Shown piece after piece: positions 27,266-38,932 of a DNA stretch of 61,582 bases. The notes beneath the pieces are model-generated. The model did not search any database. It saw only the letters and a program-made list of their open reading frames with translations, and was not told the origin of the DNA. The stretch covers positions 1 through 61,582 of the forward strand of contig WFTL01000085.1 in assembly GCA_015485495.1 (NCBI GenBank), written 5' to 3'. This DNA is from Planctomycetaceae bacterium. Lineage in GTDB: Bacteria; Planctomycetota; Planctomycetia; Planctomycetales; Planctomycetaceae. Every line of letters starts with the position of its first letter. Position 1 is the first letter of the stretch. A program made the translations under genes and the position numbers.

Positions 27266-29011
27266 TCAGAACAGTTCGAAAAGATTGGTCAGACTGCCGG
27301 ACAGTTTCACGATGAAACGGGCCGCATCGGCCCCGTTGATGGCCCGGTGATCGTACGACAGAGACAGCGGCAGCATGATGCGTTCGACGAGTTCGCCGTT
27401 TTCCAGCCGCAGCTGTTTCTGCCCGCGCGACAGACCCAGAATGGCGACTTCCGGATAGTTCACGATGGGCGTGAAACTGGTGCCTCCGATTCCTCCCAGA
27501 TTGGTGATCGTGAACGACGCGCCCCGCATTTCCGACGGTTTCAGCCTGCGGTTGCGGGCCCGCTCCGCCAGATCACTCAGTTCCGCCGCCACCTGCAGAA
27601 CGTTCTTCTGGTCACAGTTGCGAATCACGGGAACGACCAGTCCCTTGGGCGTGTCCACCGCCACGCCGATGTGATAGTACTTTTTGATGACCCACTCGCC
27701 GGTTTCCATGTCCAGACTGGAATTGAAACGGGGGAACGCTTTGAGAGCTCCCACGACCGCCTTGATCATGATGGCCGTCATTGTGATCTTCGGAGCGTTC
27801 GGATTGGCCTGAACGTAGCGACGGCGGGCTGTTTCCAGTTCCGTCACGTCGGCCAGGTCGTGCTGGGTGACATGAGGAATCGTCAGCCACGATTCGTGCA
27901 GTCCGACTGCCGCAGCCCGGTAGATTTTGTTCAGCGGTTCCCGTTCCACGGGACCGAACTGACTGAAATCGGGCAGCGATGTCGCCGGAACGATGCCGGT
28001 GGCCAGAGACCCCGAACGGCCCTGGGGAGCCGCCAGACGACTGCGGACATAAACTTCCACGTCTTCAATCACAATACGCCCGCCGCGGGCACTTCCGGTC
28101 ACCTGCCGCAGATCGACTCCCAGTTTGCGGGCCAGACGCCGCGTGGCGGGGCCGGCCGGAGGCGGGGGATGAGCGGTGTTGACGTCGGCATCGTTCGCTC
28201 CGCCCGATCCCGCCGGACGAATGGGAGCTGCAGCGGTCTGTGAAGCGGGCGATGGCGCCGGAACAGAAACCGGCTGTGCGGGGGACGGTGCCGGTGAAGG
28301 CGGGGATGAGACGGCCGGCGTCTGTGCGGCGGACCCGCTTTGAGAATCCTTCGGATCACCGGCTGCCGCGTCAGGCACTGTGCGGATCGTCAGCAGCGGC
28401 GCCCCGATGTCGATGTGGTCGCCCGCTTTGATGTGAACGGATTCGATCGTGCCGGCATGCGGACATTCGATTTCCGCGACGGCCTTGTCGGTTTCCACTT
28501 CACAGACCACCGTTCCGGCGGCAATCCGGTCTCCTGGCGACACCAGAACCTCCGCCACGTCCACGGATGTCACATCTTCGGAAACAGCCGGCAGCAGAAA
28601 TTCGACCACCGAAGCGGATTGTTCGGAGGATGCAGCGTCTGTTCCGGCATCGGCGGAAGCGGTGTCTGCGGCTGCTGCCGGTTCTGAATCTGCCGACACG
28701 CTGGATGTTCCGGAATCTGCTGTGGAGATTTCCGGCGTTGCCGGTTCCTGCGGGGCATCCGAGTCGGCCGCCGCTGTTTCCTCGATCAGCAGCAGAGGAG
28801 CTCCGATGGGCACCGTATCGCCGGGCGACACGAGAACTTCTTTGACGGTGCCGGCATGCGGGCATTCAATTTCGGCGACGGCCTTATCGGTTTCCACTTC
28901 GCAGACCACCGTACCCGGGGTGATCACGTCGCCAGGCTGCACCCGGATCTCAGCGATGTCGACCGACTCGACACCCTCGGACACTTCCTGAAGTTTGAAT
29001 TCGATTGTCAT
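27266..29011 (-). CDS. aceF: Pyruvate dehydrogenase E2, dihydrolipoamide acetyltransferase
   Basis: 581 residues. Two lipoyl domains (about residues 3-78 and 135-215), each with VETDKAVAEIECPHAGT; the first lipoyl Lys is residue 43. Ala/Pro/Ser-rich linkers follow each. A peripheral subunit-binding domain (PATRRLARKLGVDLRQVTGSARGGRIVIEDVEVY) lies at about 285-320, then the catalytic domain. The active-site motif is SYDHRAINGADAARF: the His is kept and the Asp of the general H-x-x-x-D-G motif is Asn, as in pyruvate-specific E2 enzymes such as that of Azotobacter. This supports pyruvate rather than 2-oxoglutarate as substrate. Confidence 0.96.
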   Translation of the reverse strand: MTIEFKLQEVSEGVESVDIAEIRVQPGDVITPGTVVCEVETDKAVAEIECPHAGTVKEVLVSPGDTVPIGAPLLLIEETAAADSDAPQEPATPEISTADSGTSSVSADSEPAAAADTASADAGTDAASSEQSASVVEFLLPAVSEDVTSVDVAEVLVSPGDRIAAGTVVCEVETDKAVAEIECPHAGTIESVHIKAGDHIDIGAPLLTIRTVPDAAAGDPKDSQSGSAAQTPAVSSPPSPAPSPAQPVSVPAPSPASQTAAAPIRPAGSGGANDADVNTAHPPPPAGPATRRLARKLGVDLRQVTGSARGGRIVIEDVEVYVRSRLAAPQGRSGSLATGIVPATSLPDFSQFGPVEREPLNKIYRAAAVGLHESWLTIPHVTQHDLADVTELETARRRYVQANPNAPKITMTAIMIKAVVGALKAFPRFNSSLDMETGEWVIKKYYHIGVAVDTPKGLVVPVIRNCDQKNVLQVAAELSDLAERARNRRLKPSEMRGASFTITNLGGIGGTSFTPIVNYPEVAILGLSRGQKQLRLENGELVERIMLPLSLSYDHRAINGADAARFIVKLSGSLTNLFELF

Positions 29012-29129
29012 CAGATCACTCAGTGTGAAGACAGTTTCCGGAACGGAAAGGAAAACCGGAAAGAACGTGTCCGGGGGGTTCTGGATTTCCGGACGATGCC
29101 TTCGGTCCTTTCGGCAGGTTCACAACAGG

Positions 29130-31832
<2,703 letters not shown>

Positions 31833-31920
31833 CTGTTGCCTCTGTCCGTCGATTGTCAGTTGGATGAATGGAAGGAAGTGAAGATCGTCTGCCGGATCCG
31901 CCGTACAGAATTCCGATTGT

Positions 31921-31939
31921 CGAACTGCCAGGCAGTTCG
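31921..31939. promoter_or_regulatory. Perfect dyad, possible operator upstream of aceE
   Basis: CGAACTGCC, centre A, GGCAGTTCG: nine perfect pairs about a single central base. The site is 89 nt upstream of the aceE start codon. Size and symmetry suit a dimeric repressor such as a PdhR-like factor, but the regulator is unknown. Confidence 0.5.
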
Positions 31940-32135
31940 TTCGAAACGGACATGTTCGACAGATCCTCCATGCGAACGCGAAGCGGTTTCCGGTTCCGTC
32001 GGACACCCCGTCGAACGGCAGCCCGGAAATTCATCCGAAACACGGTCTGTTTCCCGGGCCCGCTTTCCGCCTTCCGGTCCGGCCGCTTCGCCGCCAGGCA
32101 GCCGGATCATAGACCGAAGACGAAACTCCGGCAAT

Positions 32136-32147
32136 TCGTTCGAACGA
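32136..32147. promoter_or_regulatory. 12-bp perfect palindrome
   Basis: TCGTTCGAACGA. A related sequence TTCGTTCGAAACG lies about 200 nt away, overlapping the right end of the dyad at 31921-31939. May be a second binding site of the same factor. Confidence 0.35.
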
Positions 32148-32287
32148 TGCGGGTGTGCGGTCCCGTCGACGTGTTCTCGTTTCGCACACTGTTGACACGG
32201 ACCGGCGGGAATTCAATGCTGACGCCTGGTCTGAAGCGACGATCAGCCGCCCCGACCGTCCGCTCAATGTTTTCTGAGGAATTTCAG

Positions 32288-33550
32288 ATGGTGCGTTCTC
32301 TGTCCCGATCCATCCTGCGTCTGTCCGCTGTCCTCATTCTGATCCCGGGAAGCCCCTCTTTGGCCGTCGCCGCAGAAGAGCTGCTCACATCCGAACTCAT
32401 TTTTCCACTCGAAACCTGGCACAACCACGGTTCATGCATTGTGGAATGCCCGAACGGCGATCTGCTGGCCTGCTGGTTCCACGGTTCCGGGGAACGCCGG
32501 TCCGATGATGTGGTCATTCTGGGAGCCAGGAAACGTCGGGGCACAGATCGCTGGAGTGCGCCGTTTCTCATGGCCGATGTGCCCGATTTTCCGGATACCA
32601 ACTGCTGCATGATCATCGATCAGCAGCAGCGGCTGTGGCTGCTGTGGCCCACCATTCTGGCCAATACCTGGGAAAGTGCTCTGATGCACTACCGAATTTC
32701 CACCGACTACATGAAACCGGAAGGGCCTCCGGAATGGGACATCTGCCAACTGCTGCTCGCCAGACCGGGAAACGATTTTCAGGAACGCGTGGCCGAAAAA
32801 GTGGACGCCTATCTGGCGTCCCAGGAAATTCCCGAAACCCTGCAGCCTCTGGCCGAACAGTGGAAACGGCACGTTCTGGAGCAGGCCGGTGACAAACTGA
32901 CACGGCGGCTGGGATGGTTCACCCGCGCTCACCCGCTCCTGCTGAACGATGACACTCTGATCGTCGGACTGTATTCCGACGGGTTTTCCTTTTCTCTGGC
33001 AGCCATCACGCGTGATGGAGGCGAAACGTGGCAATTCAGCGAGCCCATTGTGGGCGGCGGAAATATCCAGCCCAGTTTCGCTGTGGGTCGTGACGGCCGC
33101 ATCGTAGCCTACATGCGGGACAACGGTCCGCCGCCCAAACGCATCATGGTGTCGGAATCCCGCGATCAGGGGATGACCTGGAGCACCGTTTACGATCACC
33201 CTCAGCTTCCCAACCCCGGATCCGGACTGGAACTGGCCGCACTGGCCGACGGAGACTGGATCTGCATCTACAACGACACGGAACAGGGACGTCACAGCCT
33301 GGCCGTGTCCCTGTCGTCGGATGAAGGAGCTACCTGGACGGTCACTCGTCACCTGGAACGGACGGAATCCGGAAAGGGCAGCTTCCACTATCCGTCCATT
33401 GTCCAGGGACGGGACGGAACCCTGCATGCCACCTGGAGCTACTTCGTACCCACCACAGACGGAGAACGCAAAAGCATCAAATACGTCCACTTCACCAAAG
33501 ACTGGATCACCGCCAGCGATTCCGACCGACACGGTGCGGACGGGTCCTGA
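32288..33550 (+). CDS. Secreted sialidase-like (BNR repeat) protein
   Basis: 420 residues. The ATG at 32288 is preferred because GAGGAA lies about eight nt upstream. Signal peptide about residues 1-27 (ILRLSAVLILIPGSPSLAVAA). Three Asp-box motifs of the sialidase/neuraminidase propeller are visible: ITRDGGETWQFS, SESRDQGMTWSTV and SLSSDEGATWTV. The N-terminal HNHGSCIVECPNGDLLACWFHGSGERRSDDVVILGARKR matches exo-alpha-sialidase-like proteins frequent in planctomycetes. It probably hydrolyses or binds an acidic or sulfated glycan; a true sialidase activity is not shown by the sequence. Confidence 0.85.
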   Translation: MVRSLSRSILRLSAVLILIPGSPSLAVAAEELLTSELIFPLETWHNHGSCIVECPNGDLLACWFHGSGERRSDDVVILGARKRRGTDRWSAPFLMADVPDFPDTNCCMIIDQQQRLWLLWPTILANTWESALMHYRISTDYMKPEGPPEWDICQLLLARPGNDFQERVAEKVDAYLASQEIPETLQPLAEQWKRHVLEQAGDKLTRRLGWFTRAHPLLLNDDTLIVGLYSDGFSFSLAAITRDGGETWQFSEPIVGGGNIQPSFAVGRDGRIVAYMRDNGPPPKRIMVSESRDQGMTWSTVYDHPQLPNPGSGLELAALADGDWICIYNDTEQGRHSLAVSLSSDEGATWTVTRHLERTESGKGSFHYPSIVQGRDGTLHATWSYFVPTTDGERKSIKYVHFTKDWITASDSDRHGADGS

Positions 33551-33967
33551 ATGATGGCCCGACACGGAATCCCGGCAGCTCACGGGCGCACGATCCGCGA
33601 AAACTGCCGGATTTCCGCTGAATTTTTTTGACGATCGGCCGCGTCGACCTATGTTTCGAACGTTCCGGACGCCCGTTCGCCCGCCACACAGGCCGGACCG
33701 CGGTCACGCTCACGGAACCACCACAACACATGGCAGCCGGTGCGCCTGCTGAAACAGCAGCGCGGCAAGGAAAGCTGGGAGCTTTGAGGGGACCTTGTCG
33801 CGCTGTTTTTACGCGCTGAAACAACGGGGAGGTCAGAGAAGCCGGGCAGGATTTTCCGGTTCTTCCGGTTTTTCGCTTGAGTGAATCTGTGCGGGCTGCC
33901 GATGGATCGAACAGGTCGGGTGCGCCGTGCGCCCTGGTGAGGAGTCCTTTCTCTCTCGGCCCTGTTC
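33551..33967. other. Intergenic region with a strong hairpin and U-tract
   Basis: 417 nt between two plus-strand genes. Besides the hairpin at 33758-33810 it contains CCGGCAG/CTGCCGG at 33572-33610 with a 25-nt loop, followed after 12 nt by seven T. No gene recognised. Confidence 0.5.
33758..33810 (+). terminator. Long stem-loop followed by TTTTT
   Basis: CAGCGCGGCAAGG (33758-33770) pairs with CCTTGTCGCGCTG (33793-33805) over 13 positions with one G-T wobble. Inside it AAAGCT/AGCTTT forms a second perfect stem with loop GGG, and TTTTT follows at once (33806-33810). It has the form of an intrinsic terminator on the plus strand. It sits 208 nt after the sialidase stop and 157 nt before the 800-residue protein, so it may alternatively act as a leader attenuator. 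Confidence 0.65.
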
Positions 33968-36370
33968 ATGAACCATTCGTCGGATATCCGCCGTGGCAGC
34001 CGATTCCTGGCGGCGGCCACTTTGATCAGTGTCGGTTTCGCCGCCGCAGCGCTGATCGCTGCCCTGAACAGGCCGCGGCCGGCTGCTGAATCGTCATCGA
34101 GGGCAGCTCCGATGCCTCCCGGCCACGCCACTCCGCACCCGTCTGCTGCAGACCGGGCGTCGGTCTCCCACGGCCATGCCGCCCATCCCCGCGATTCTCA
34201 ACCGAACTACGTGGCCACACAGCAGACATTCCCAATCGACATCACACCGGGCACGACAGGCCTGCAGCACGAAACGCATGAATTTTCCACGCCGGAAGGA
34301 ACCAGCATTTACGTACCGGTCACCGTTCATCCGGTCTCTGTGAAGTTCAGCGATTCGGCCCTGTCCGATCAGCTCCATGAACTGACGCACCACGTCGAAA
34401 ATGTTCTGGAAGGCCAGCAGGTCATCCGCGACCGCCAGGAACAGGTTCTGTCAGAACAGCAGGCCGCTCTGGCCCGCCAGACAACCGCGCTGAGCGAACT
34501 GCAGCAGCAGCGTCTTGCAGAAATCGATGCCACTCTGACACGCCTGACTCAGTCCATCAACGAACTGCGGCTGGAATCCCGCACCGCGGTCGCGGAACTC
34601 AGTCATGAAATCGCCGAAACATCCGATCGATCGGAACTGATCGCCGAGCTGCGGCAGCGTCTGGACGATCACCGCCGCCTGCTCCTGCAGCAGCACCGAC
34701 AGGCCGTCTCGATGCGGACCACCGACCGTTCCGAATCCCTTCCCGTGGCCGCGTCTTCATCCGATGATGCGGCTCCGGAAACTGCTCCGGCACCAGCAGA
34801 AATCGACTGGGCGGCCGACGCCGATTCTCATGACGAGCACGCGGCAGACGGACAGGACACAGAAGCCGTCGGCTGGACGTCGCGGTCGACGGAGCCCCCG
34901 TCGGATGAAGCCGCGTCTTCTGCCCAGGAACCGCCGAATCCTCAGGCACAGGACACACCATCCGCCGTCGCGTCTGCAGACCGCCAGGAGAACGCAGCCG
35001 ACGATCCCAGGGCCGCTGCTGAATCCCACGACGCCGATGCCCCGGCCGGGACAGACGGGCCGTCGGACACGGACGATCCCACACAGCCGTCGGATACCGT
35101 GGCGACAGACGTCCCGTCTCAGACATCCGCATCCGGCCAGACGGCGGATACCGTGACGTCCGATACCGCTTCCCGCACCGATCGGACACCAACGGAAACT
35201 CATGCGCAGCCGCTCGCCTACCATCAGCCTGCTCCGCAGGACCAGACGCCGATCAGAAATCCGGAAGGAGATTCTGAGACTGAAAAACCTGCCCGTCCTT
35301 TGCCGCAACTGAAACCGGCTCCCGTTCCTCCGGATCCACAGCGGGAAGCGTCCGATGCGTCGATGATTTCCCGCGAATCTTCGACTGTCCCTGCGCGGCA
35401 CCGCCAGCGGCCGTCCGGACGAAAGACACGGCCGAGCTGGCTGCCGCGGTACCTGTTCGGCATGGACCTCAGCGCGATTTCGCACCGGTCCGATGCGCGG
35501 CCCATCCGCCGGGCATCGCAACAGACGGACCGACAACGGCGCGCCATTGCCCGCAGCGGCGCAGCGGCCGCCCGGTCCCGCCTCCGTCGATCAGCCATAT
35601 CGCAGACACATTCCCGAACGGATTCTCAGACAGCTTCTCGCACAGCTTCTCGCACAGGTTCTCAGACAGTCTCCCCGGCCCGGCAGCCGGCAATCCGAAA
35701 CGACGGACCGGAAGGTGTCGTCGTCCCGACCGCCGCTCTTCGGTCTCGAACCGCCGGTCATCGGGTAGTTTCCCGGAACGAATCCGGTCCGTCGGATTCG
35801 AATCATGAAGGGCATGGAGGCAGCCTGGTGACTCGCACGGTCACGCGCAGCGTGGATGCGGTGCGTGGCATGAGCCGCCGGGTGGCAGATCGAACGGGGG
35901 CTTTCTGGAACGAAATGGCCCGCCGTCGCCAGATGGCCCGGCACTACCGGCAGCACTACCGGCCGCAGCATCATCCTCAGCCGCGATATGCCGGTGCCTA
36001 CTACCGTCAGCAACTGCAGCAGCAGCCCGCATCCGCACGTTCCGCAGGTCAGCCGGCATCCTATGCCGTGCGATCCCGGCACGGACATCGGCAGCCGCAC
36101 ACGCATCGACGTCCGCACTCGCATGTCCATTCAGCCGCTGTCCCGCGTGCGGCGACTGCCCGCACGGCCGGTGCGTCACCGCGATCCGCGTCTCCAGCAC
36201 CGGTACGGCAGGCTTCTGTGCGAAACCGGTCGGTGCCACAGAATGCGGCACCCTCTTACTACCAGTCTCCGCAGACGAACGCATCGCGGTCTGCAGCAGT
36301 GATACCGGCAACGCGGTCGCAGCACGCGTTTCTGCCGCCGCGCTACGTGCTTCCGCCACCCGCATTCTGA
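33968..36370 (+). CDS. Large membrane-anchored, charge-segregated low-complexity protein
   Basis: 800 residues. One N-terminal transmembrane segment (FLAAATLISVGFAAAALIAAL, about residues 13-33). Residues 60-130 include a short predicted beta region (STPEGTSIYVPVTVHPVSVKFSD). Residues 130-250 are a coiled coil (LHELTHHVENVLEGQQVIRDRQEQVLSEQQAALARQ). Residues 255-410 are acidic and rich in Ala, Asp, Ser and Thr. From about 470 to the end the protein is strongly basic: Arg/Ser repeats near 560-590 (SRTDSQTASRTASRTGSQT) and then Arg, His, Tyr and Gln (RQHYRPQHHPQPRYAGAYYRQQLQQQP). I recognise no family. It stands alone between a terminator-like hairpin and a 12-bp inverted repeat. A role in envelope structure or nucleic-acid binding is possible but not shown. 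Confidence 0.7.
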   Translation: MNHSSDIRRGSRFLAAATLISVGFAAAALIAALNRPRPAAESSSRAAPMPPGHATPHPSAADRASVSHGHAAHPRDSQPNYVATQQTFPIDITPGTTGLQHETHEFSTPEGTSIYVPVTVHPVSVKFSDSALSDQLHELTHHVENVLEGQQVIRDRQEQVLSEQQAALARQTTALSELQQQRLAEIDATLTRLTQSINELRLESRTAVAELSHEIAETSDRSELIAELRQRLDDHRRLLLQQHRQAVSMRTTDRSESLPVAASSSDDAAPETAPAPAEIDWAADADSHDEHAADGQDTEAVGWTSRSTEPPSDEAASSAQEPPNPQAQDTPSAVASADRQENAADDPRAAAESHDADAPAGTDGPSDTDDPTQPSDTVATDVPSQTSASGQTADTVTSDTASRTDRTPTETHAQPLAYHQPAPQDQTPIRNPEGDSETEKPARPLPQLKPAPVPPDPQREASDASMISRESSTVPARHRQRPSGRKTRPSWLPRYLFGMDLSAISHRSDARPIRRASQQTDRQRRAIARSGAAAARSRLRRSAISQTHSRTDSQTASRTASRTGSQTVSPARQPAIRNDGPEGVVVPTAALRSRTAGHRVVSRNESGPSDSNHEGHGGSLVTRTVTRSVDAVRGMSRRVADRTGAFWNEMARRRQMARHYRQHYRPQHHPQPRYAGAYYRQQLQQQPASARSAGQPASYAVRSRHGHRQPHTHRRPHSHVHSAAVPRAATARTAGASPRSASPAPVRQASVRNRSVPQNAAPSYYQSPQTNASRSAAVIPATRSQHAFLPPRYVLPPPAF

Positions 36371-36423
36371 TCAGGCCACCCATTCGGTCTCCGGGTACGC
36401 ACAAGCGGAGAATGAAGCACTGT

Positions 36424-36470
36424 TCCGGTTGCCTGATCTCCTGAATTATCTAATCGCGCAGGCAACCGGA
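36424..36470. terminator. 12-bp perfect inverted repeat between convergent genes
   Basis: TCCGGTTGCCTG (36424-36435) and CAGGCAACCGGA (36459-36470) with a 23-nt AT-rich loop. It lies between the plus-strand 800-residue gene and the minus-strand nuclease-like gene and may stop both. No U-tract. It also marks the left edge of the low-GC island. Confidence 0.5.
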
Positions 36471-36615
36471 TTCGGAAGCGTCGGCAACTCCATACATCGA
36501 GTATCCGTCCGTGGCCTTATTGCCGTATAACGTCTGCCGAAACCGAGCACGAACGGAAGACTATGATTTCAGTTGCCGCGTGACTGAGTGCGCCAGTTGA
36601 CGGCTGTGCTATGCA

Positions 36616-37482
36616 TCACTTTCGACGGTCGTACGCCTGCTGGAATAAAACCTTCAGGTAGTCGCGATGCGTTTGCGCCTCATCTTTAGTAAACTTGAGC
36701 TTGTAGACGTGAAAGACTTTGTCGTAGCCGAGTGATGTGATGTTTCGATTGTCTAACTCAGCATCTTGCTCTTCAGATTGATCAAGACGTACATCTATCC
36801 TGATCGCTTTCTTCTGAGGGGTGAACGTAGCGATGTTGAACGGCTTGCCGTCCACTTTGAGCCCTATGTATCCCTGTGTGTAGTTGAGTTCAGCGGAGGG
36901 GGCAATCTCTTGGACCACATTTAGCATGTCGTCCGCAATCGACATCGTATCAGTCGCAGCTTTCTGCTCCCAGAAAGTGCGATCGACCAATTTTGTTGTC
37001 TCTTCGTCGTCATCGACGAAGCCAAGCTGGTTCGTGTCAAGAACACGCGTGAAATGCAGACCGATTCCCTGTTCCGTGTCGAATGCCGACAATTGCAGGG
37101 CTACGATTGGGATGAAACCATTGAAGAGGCTCACGACATTGAGAAAACGAGTGGTGATATCTTCGGCAATCAATACTGCAGTGTGCTCGTATTGAGGATA
37201 GCGACGCCGTTCGATGTCCCAATACTCGATTGTGCGAATAATGTGTGACTCGTCAGAAGGTCCAAGCTGTATCTCAACCTCGTACCGAGAGTGGTTTTCG
37301 GAATTCTGAAGAAGCAAGTCCAGCCTGCCGGCCCGCTGGTGACGGCGTTCGCGATCTTTCACCACTAACTCACCGAGACCGAGCATAGAGGGGTTTGCCT
37401 CAATTGCATCCTGCAACCAGCGCTCGTTGTACTCGGCGTGGGACTTTAGGCTAATCGTTTTCAGGTGAACTGCAGGTTTCAT
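36616..37482 (-). CDS. Putative PD-(D/E)XK nuclease-like protein in a low-GC island
   Basis: 288 residues from ATG 37482. AGRLDLLLQNSENHSRYEVEIQLGPSDESHIIRTIEYWDIERRRYP has the order D, then E-x-Q, of a PD-(D/E)XK-like nuclease core, with Gln in place of the usual Lys. AVLIAEDITTRFLNVVSLFNGFIPIVALQLSAF follows. The C-terminal third has Tyr/Lys-rich strands and a basic tail. Base composition is foreign: lines 36721-36780 and 36781-36840 each have 27 GC of 60 against 41 of 60 in the preceding gene (36061-36120). No partner gene of a restriction or toxin system is adjacent. The fold is inferred from the motif order only. Confidence 0.7.
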   Translation of the reverse strand: MKPAVHLKTISLKSHAEYNERWLQDAIEANPSMLGLGELVVKDRERRHQRAGRLDLLLQNSENHSRYEVEIQLGPSDESHIIRTIEYWDIERRRYPQYEHTAVLIAEDITTRFLNVVSLFNGFIPIVALQLSAFDTEQGIGLHFTRVLDTNQLGFVDDDEETTKLVDRTFWEQKAATDTMSIADDMLNVVQEIAPSAELNYTQGYIGLKVDGKPFNIATFTPQKKAIRIDVRLDQSEEQDAELDNRNITSLGYDKVFHVYKLKFTKDEAQTHRDYLKVLFQQAYDRRK

Positions 37483-37781
37483 ATAGTGTGATGCATAACG
37501 AGTAGTCTCTCCGGTCAGCGTCGATATTCGCGTGGTTCGGGGGACATTGGTGGAGATCGGTGATGATATCAGGCTACCGGCGGGAGATCGGGCTGTCAAG
37601 ATGGTGGTACCCACGCCACGTAAGCAGGCCCACGGTGTACGACCGCCTGCATGTCGTATCCAGGAGCCTGCAGGCCGGATCAGGGAGAGCAGCGACACCG
37701 ATCCGGCAGCTCCGCATCCGGCTTGTCAGTATGGCGGCCGCTGGGCCGGGCCTGGCAGCCCTTTGGCGGTTGCCTGCGGCG

Positions 37782-38879
37782 TCAGGAACGAACCACCTGG
37801 TTGCCCGGAAGTCGGCGAATCAGGCGCTTCATCTCGAGGACGGTGAGTGTCGACAGGACCCGCGCCGGGTCCAGACGTGTGGCGCGAACCACATCGTCGA
37901 CGGGAGTCGCACTGGTGGAAATGGCGTTGAGGATTTCCGTTTCCTGCGGGTTGAGTGTCAGTTCGCGCGGATGATGGATCGCGTGGTCCGCGTCCGGATG
38001 GACGGGATCGGCCAGAGGTCCAAGCTGTTCGAGAACATCGTCCATTCGACGAACCAGAGTGACGCCGTCGCGAATGAGCTGATGACATCCTTCGCTGTTC
38101 AGACTGTCGACCGGACCGGGCACGGCAAACACCTCCCGCCCCTGCTCCATGGCATGCCGCGCGGTGTGCAGGGCCCCGGATTTTCGAGTGGCTTCCACAA
38201 CGACGACGCCCAGAGACAGCCCGCTGATGATCCGGTTGCGCTGCGGAAACAGACCGCGGCGCGGGGGCTGATCCAGCGGACATTCGCTCAGCAGCGCTCC
38301 GCTGTCCAGAACCTGTTCGGCCAGATCGGCATGTTCCGGCGGGTAAATGGTTTCCACTCCGGACGCCAGCACGGCCAGAGTTCGGCCACCGGCCTGCAAC
38401 GCCCCGCGATGCGCCGCCGCATCGATGCCCCGTGCCAGTCCGCTGACGATCGTGAATCCGGCGCGGGCCAGAGCTGCGGCGAGGCGTTCCGCATGCCGAG
38501 CACCGTACGGACTGCAGCGGCGGGATCCCACCATAGCGATGGCCAGAGCATCCCGTGGCTGCAGATCGCCTCGCACGTGCAGCAAAGCAGGGGCGTCGGA
38601 AATCTGCCGCAGGGCAGCCGGGTAATCGGTGTCCGAAGGCTGCAGCAGACGCACGCCCAGGTCGTGACATCGCTCCAGATAACGCGCGGCTTCTACGTGA
38701 TCGGCCGCGATGATGCTGTCGCAGATTTTTCGTCCCAGTCCCCGCACCTGCAGCAGACGTTCCCGGGGCTGCTGCAGGACTGATTCGGCCGAACCGAATT
38801 CATCCAGCAGCGATGTCAGCAGCCGTGGCCCCAGACCGCTGATACGCGTCAGAATCGTCGTGGCCAGCAGAGCATCCAC
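37782..38879 (-). CDS. dprA: DNA processing protein DprA (Smf)
   Basis: 365 residues. N-terminal helix-hairpin-helix-like segment (LTRISGLGPRLLTSLLDEFGS ... LLQVRGLGRKICDSI), then the Rossmann-like domain: IAMVGSRRCSPYGARHAERLAAALARAGFTIVSGLARGIDAAAHRGAL, LAVLASGVETIYPPEHADLAEQV, GLFPQRNRIISGLSLGVVVVEATRKSGAL and VFAVPGPVDSLNSEGCHQLIRDGVTLV. The C-terminal winged-helix DML1-like domain is present (LNPQETEILNAIS). DprA loads RecA on incoming single-stranded DNA in transformation. Confidence 0.96.
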   Translation of the reverse strand: MDALLATTILTRISGLGPRLLTSLLDEFGSAESVLQQPRERLLQVRGLGRKICDSIIAADHVEAARYLERCHDLGVRLLQPSDTDYPAALRQISDAPALLHVRGDLQPRDALAIAMVGSRRCSPYGARHAERLAAALARAGFTIVSGLARGIDAAAHRGALQAGGRTLAVLASGVETIYPPEHADLAEQVLDSGALLSECPLDQPPRRGLFPQRNRIISGLSLGVVVVEATRKSGALHTARHAMEQGREVFAVPGPVDSLNSEGCHQLIRDGVTLVRRMDDVLEQLGPLADPVHPDADHAIHHPRELTLNPQETEILNAISTSATPVDDVVRATRLDPARVLSTLTVLEMKRLIRRLPGNQVVRS

Positions 38880-38932
38880 AGGCGGGGCTTTCCGGTCTTC
38901 AGAAACCCGATTGCTTCGGGAAGAACAGAAAT

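Larger units (their letters stand above)
31833..32287. other. Divergent aceE/sialidase intergenic region with palindromes
   Basis: 455 nt that should hold both promoters. It contains two dyads (see entries at 31921 and 32136) and a TTGACA at 32192-32197 that could be a -35 element for the sialidase gene, though no convincing -10 box follows. Confidence 0.5.

Noticed and set aside
27266-29011. Asn in the E2 active-site motif as a damaging substitution
   Set aside because: Pyruvate-specific E2 enzymes are known to have Asn here, so it is normal for this family.
32192-32197. TTGACA as a sigma-70 promoter for the sialidase gene
   Set aside because: No convincing -10 box at 16-18 nt; not reported as a promoter.
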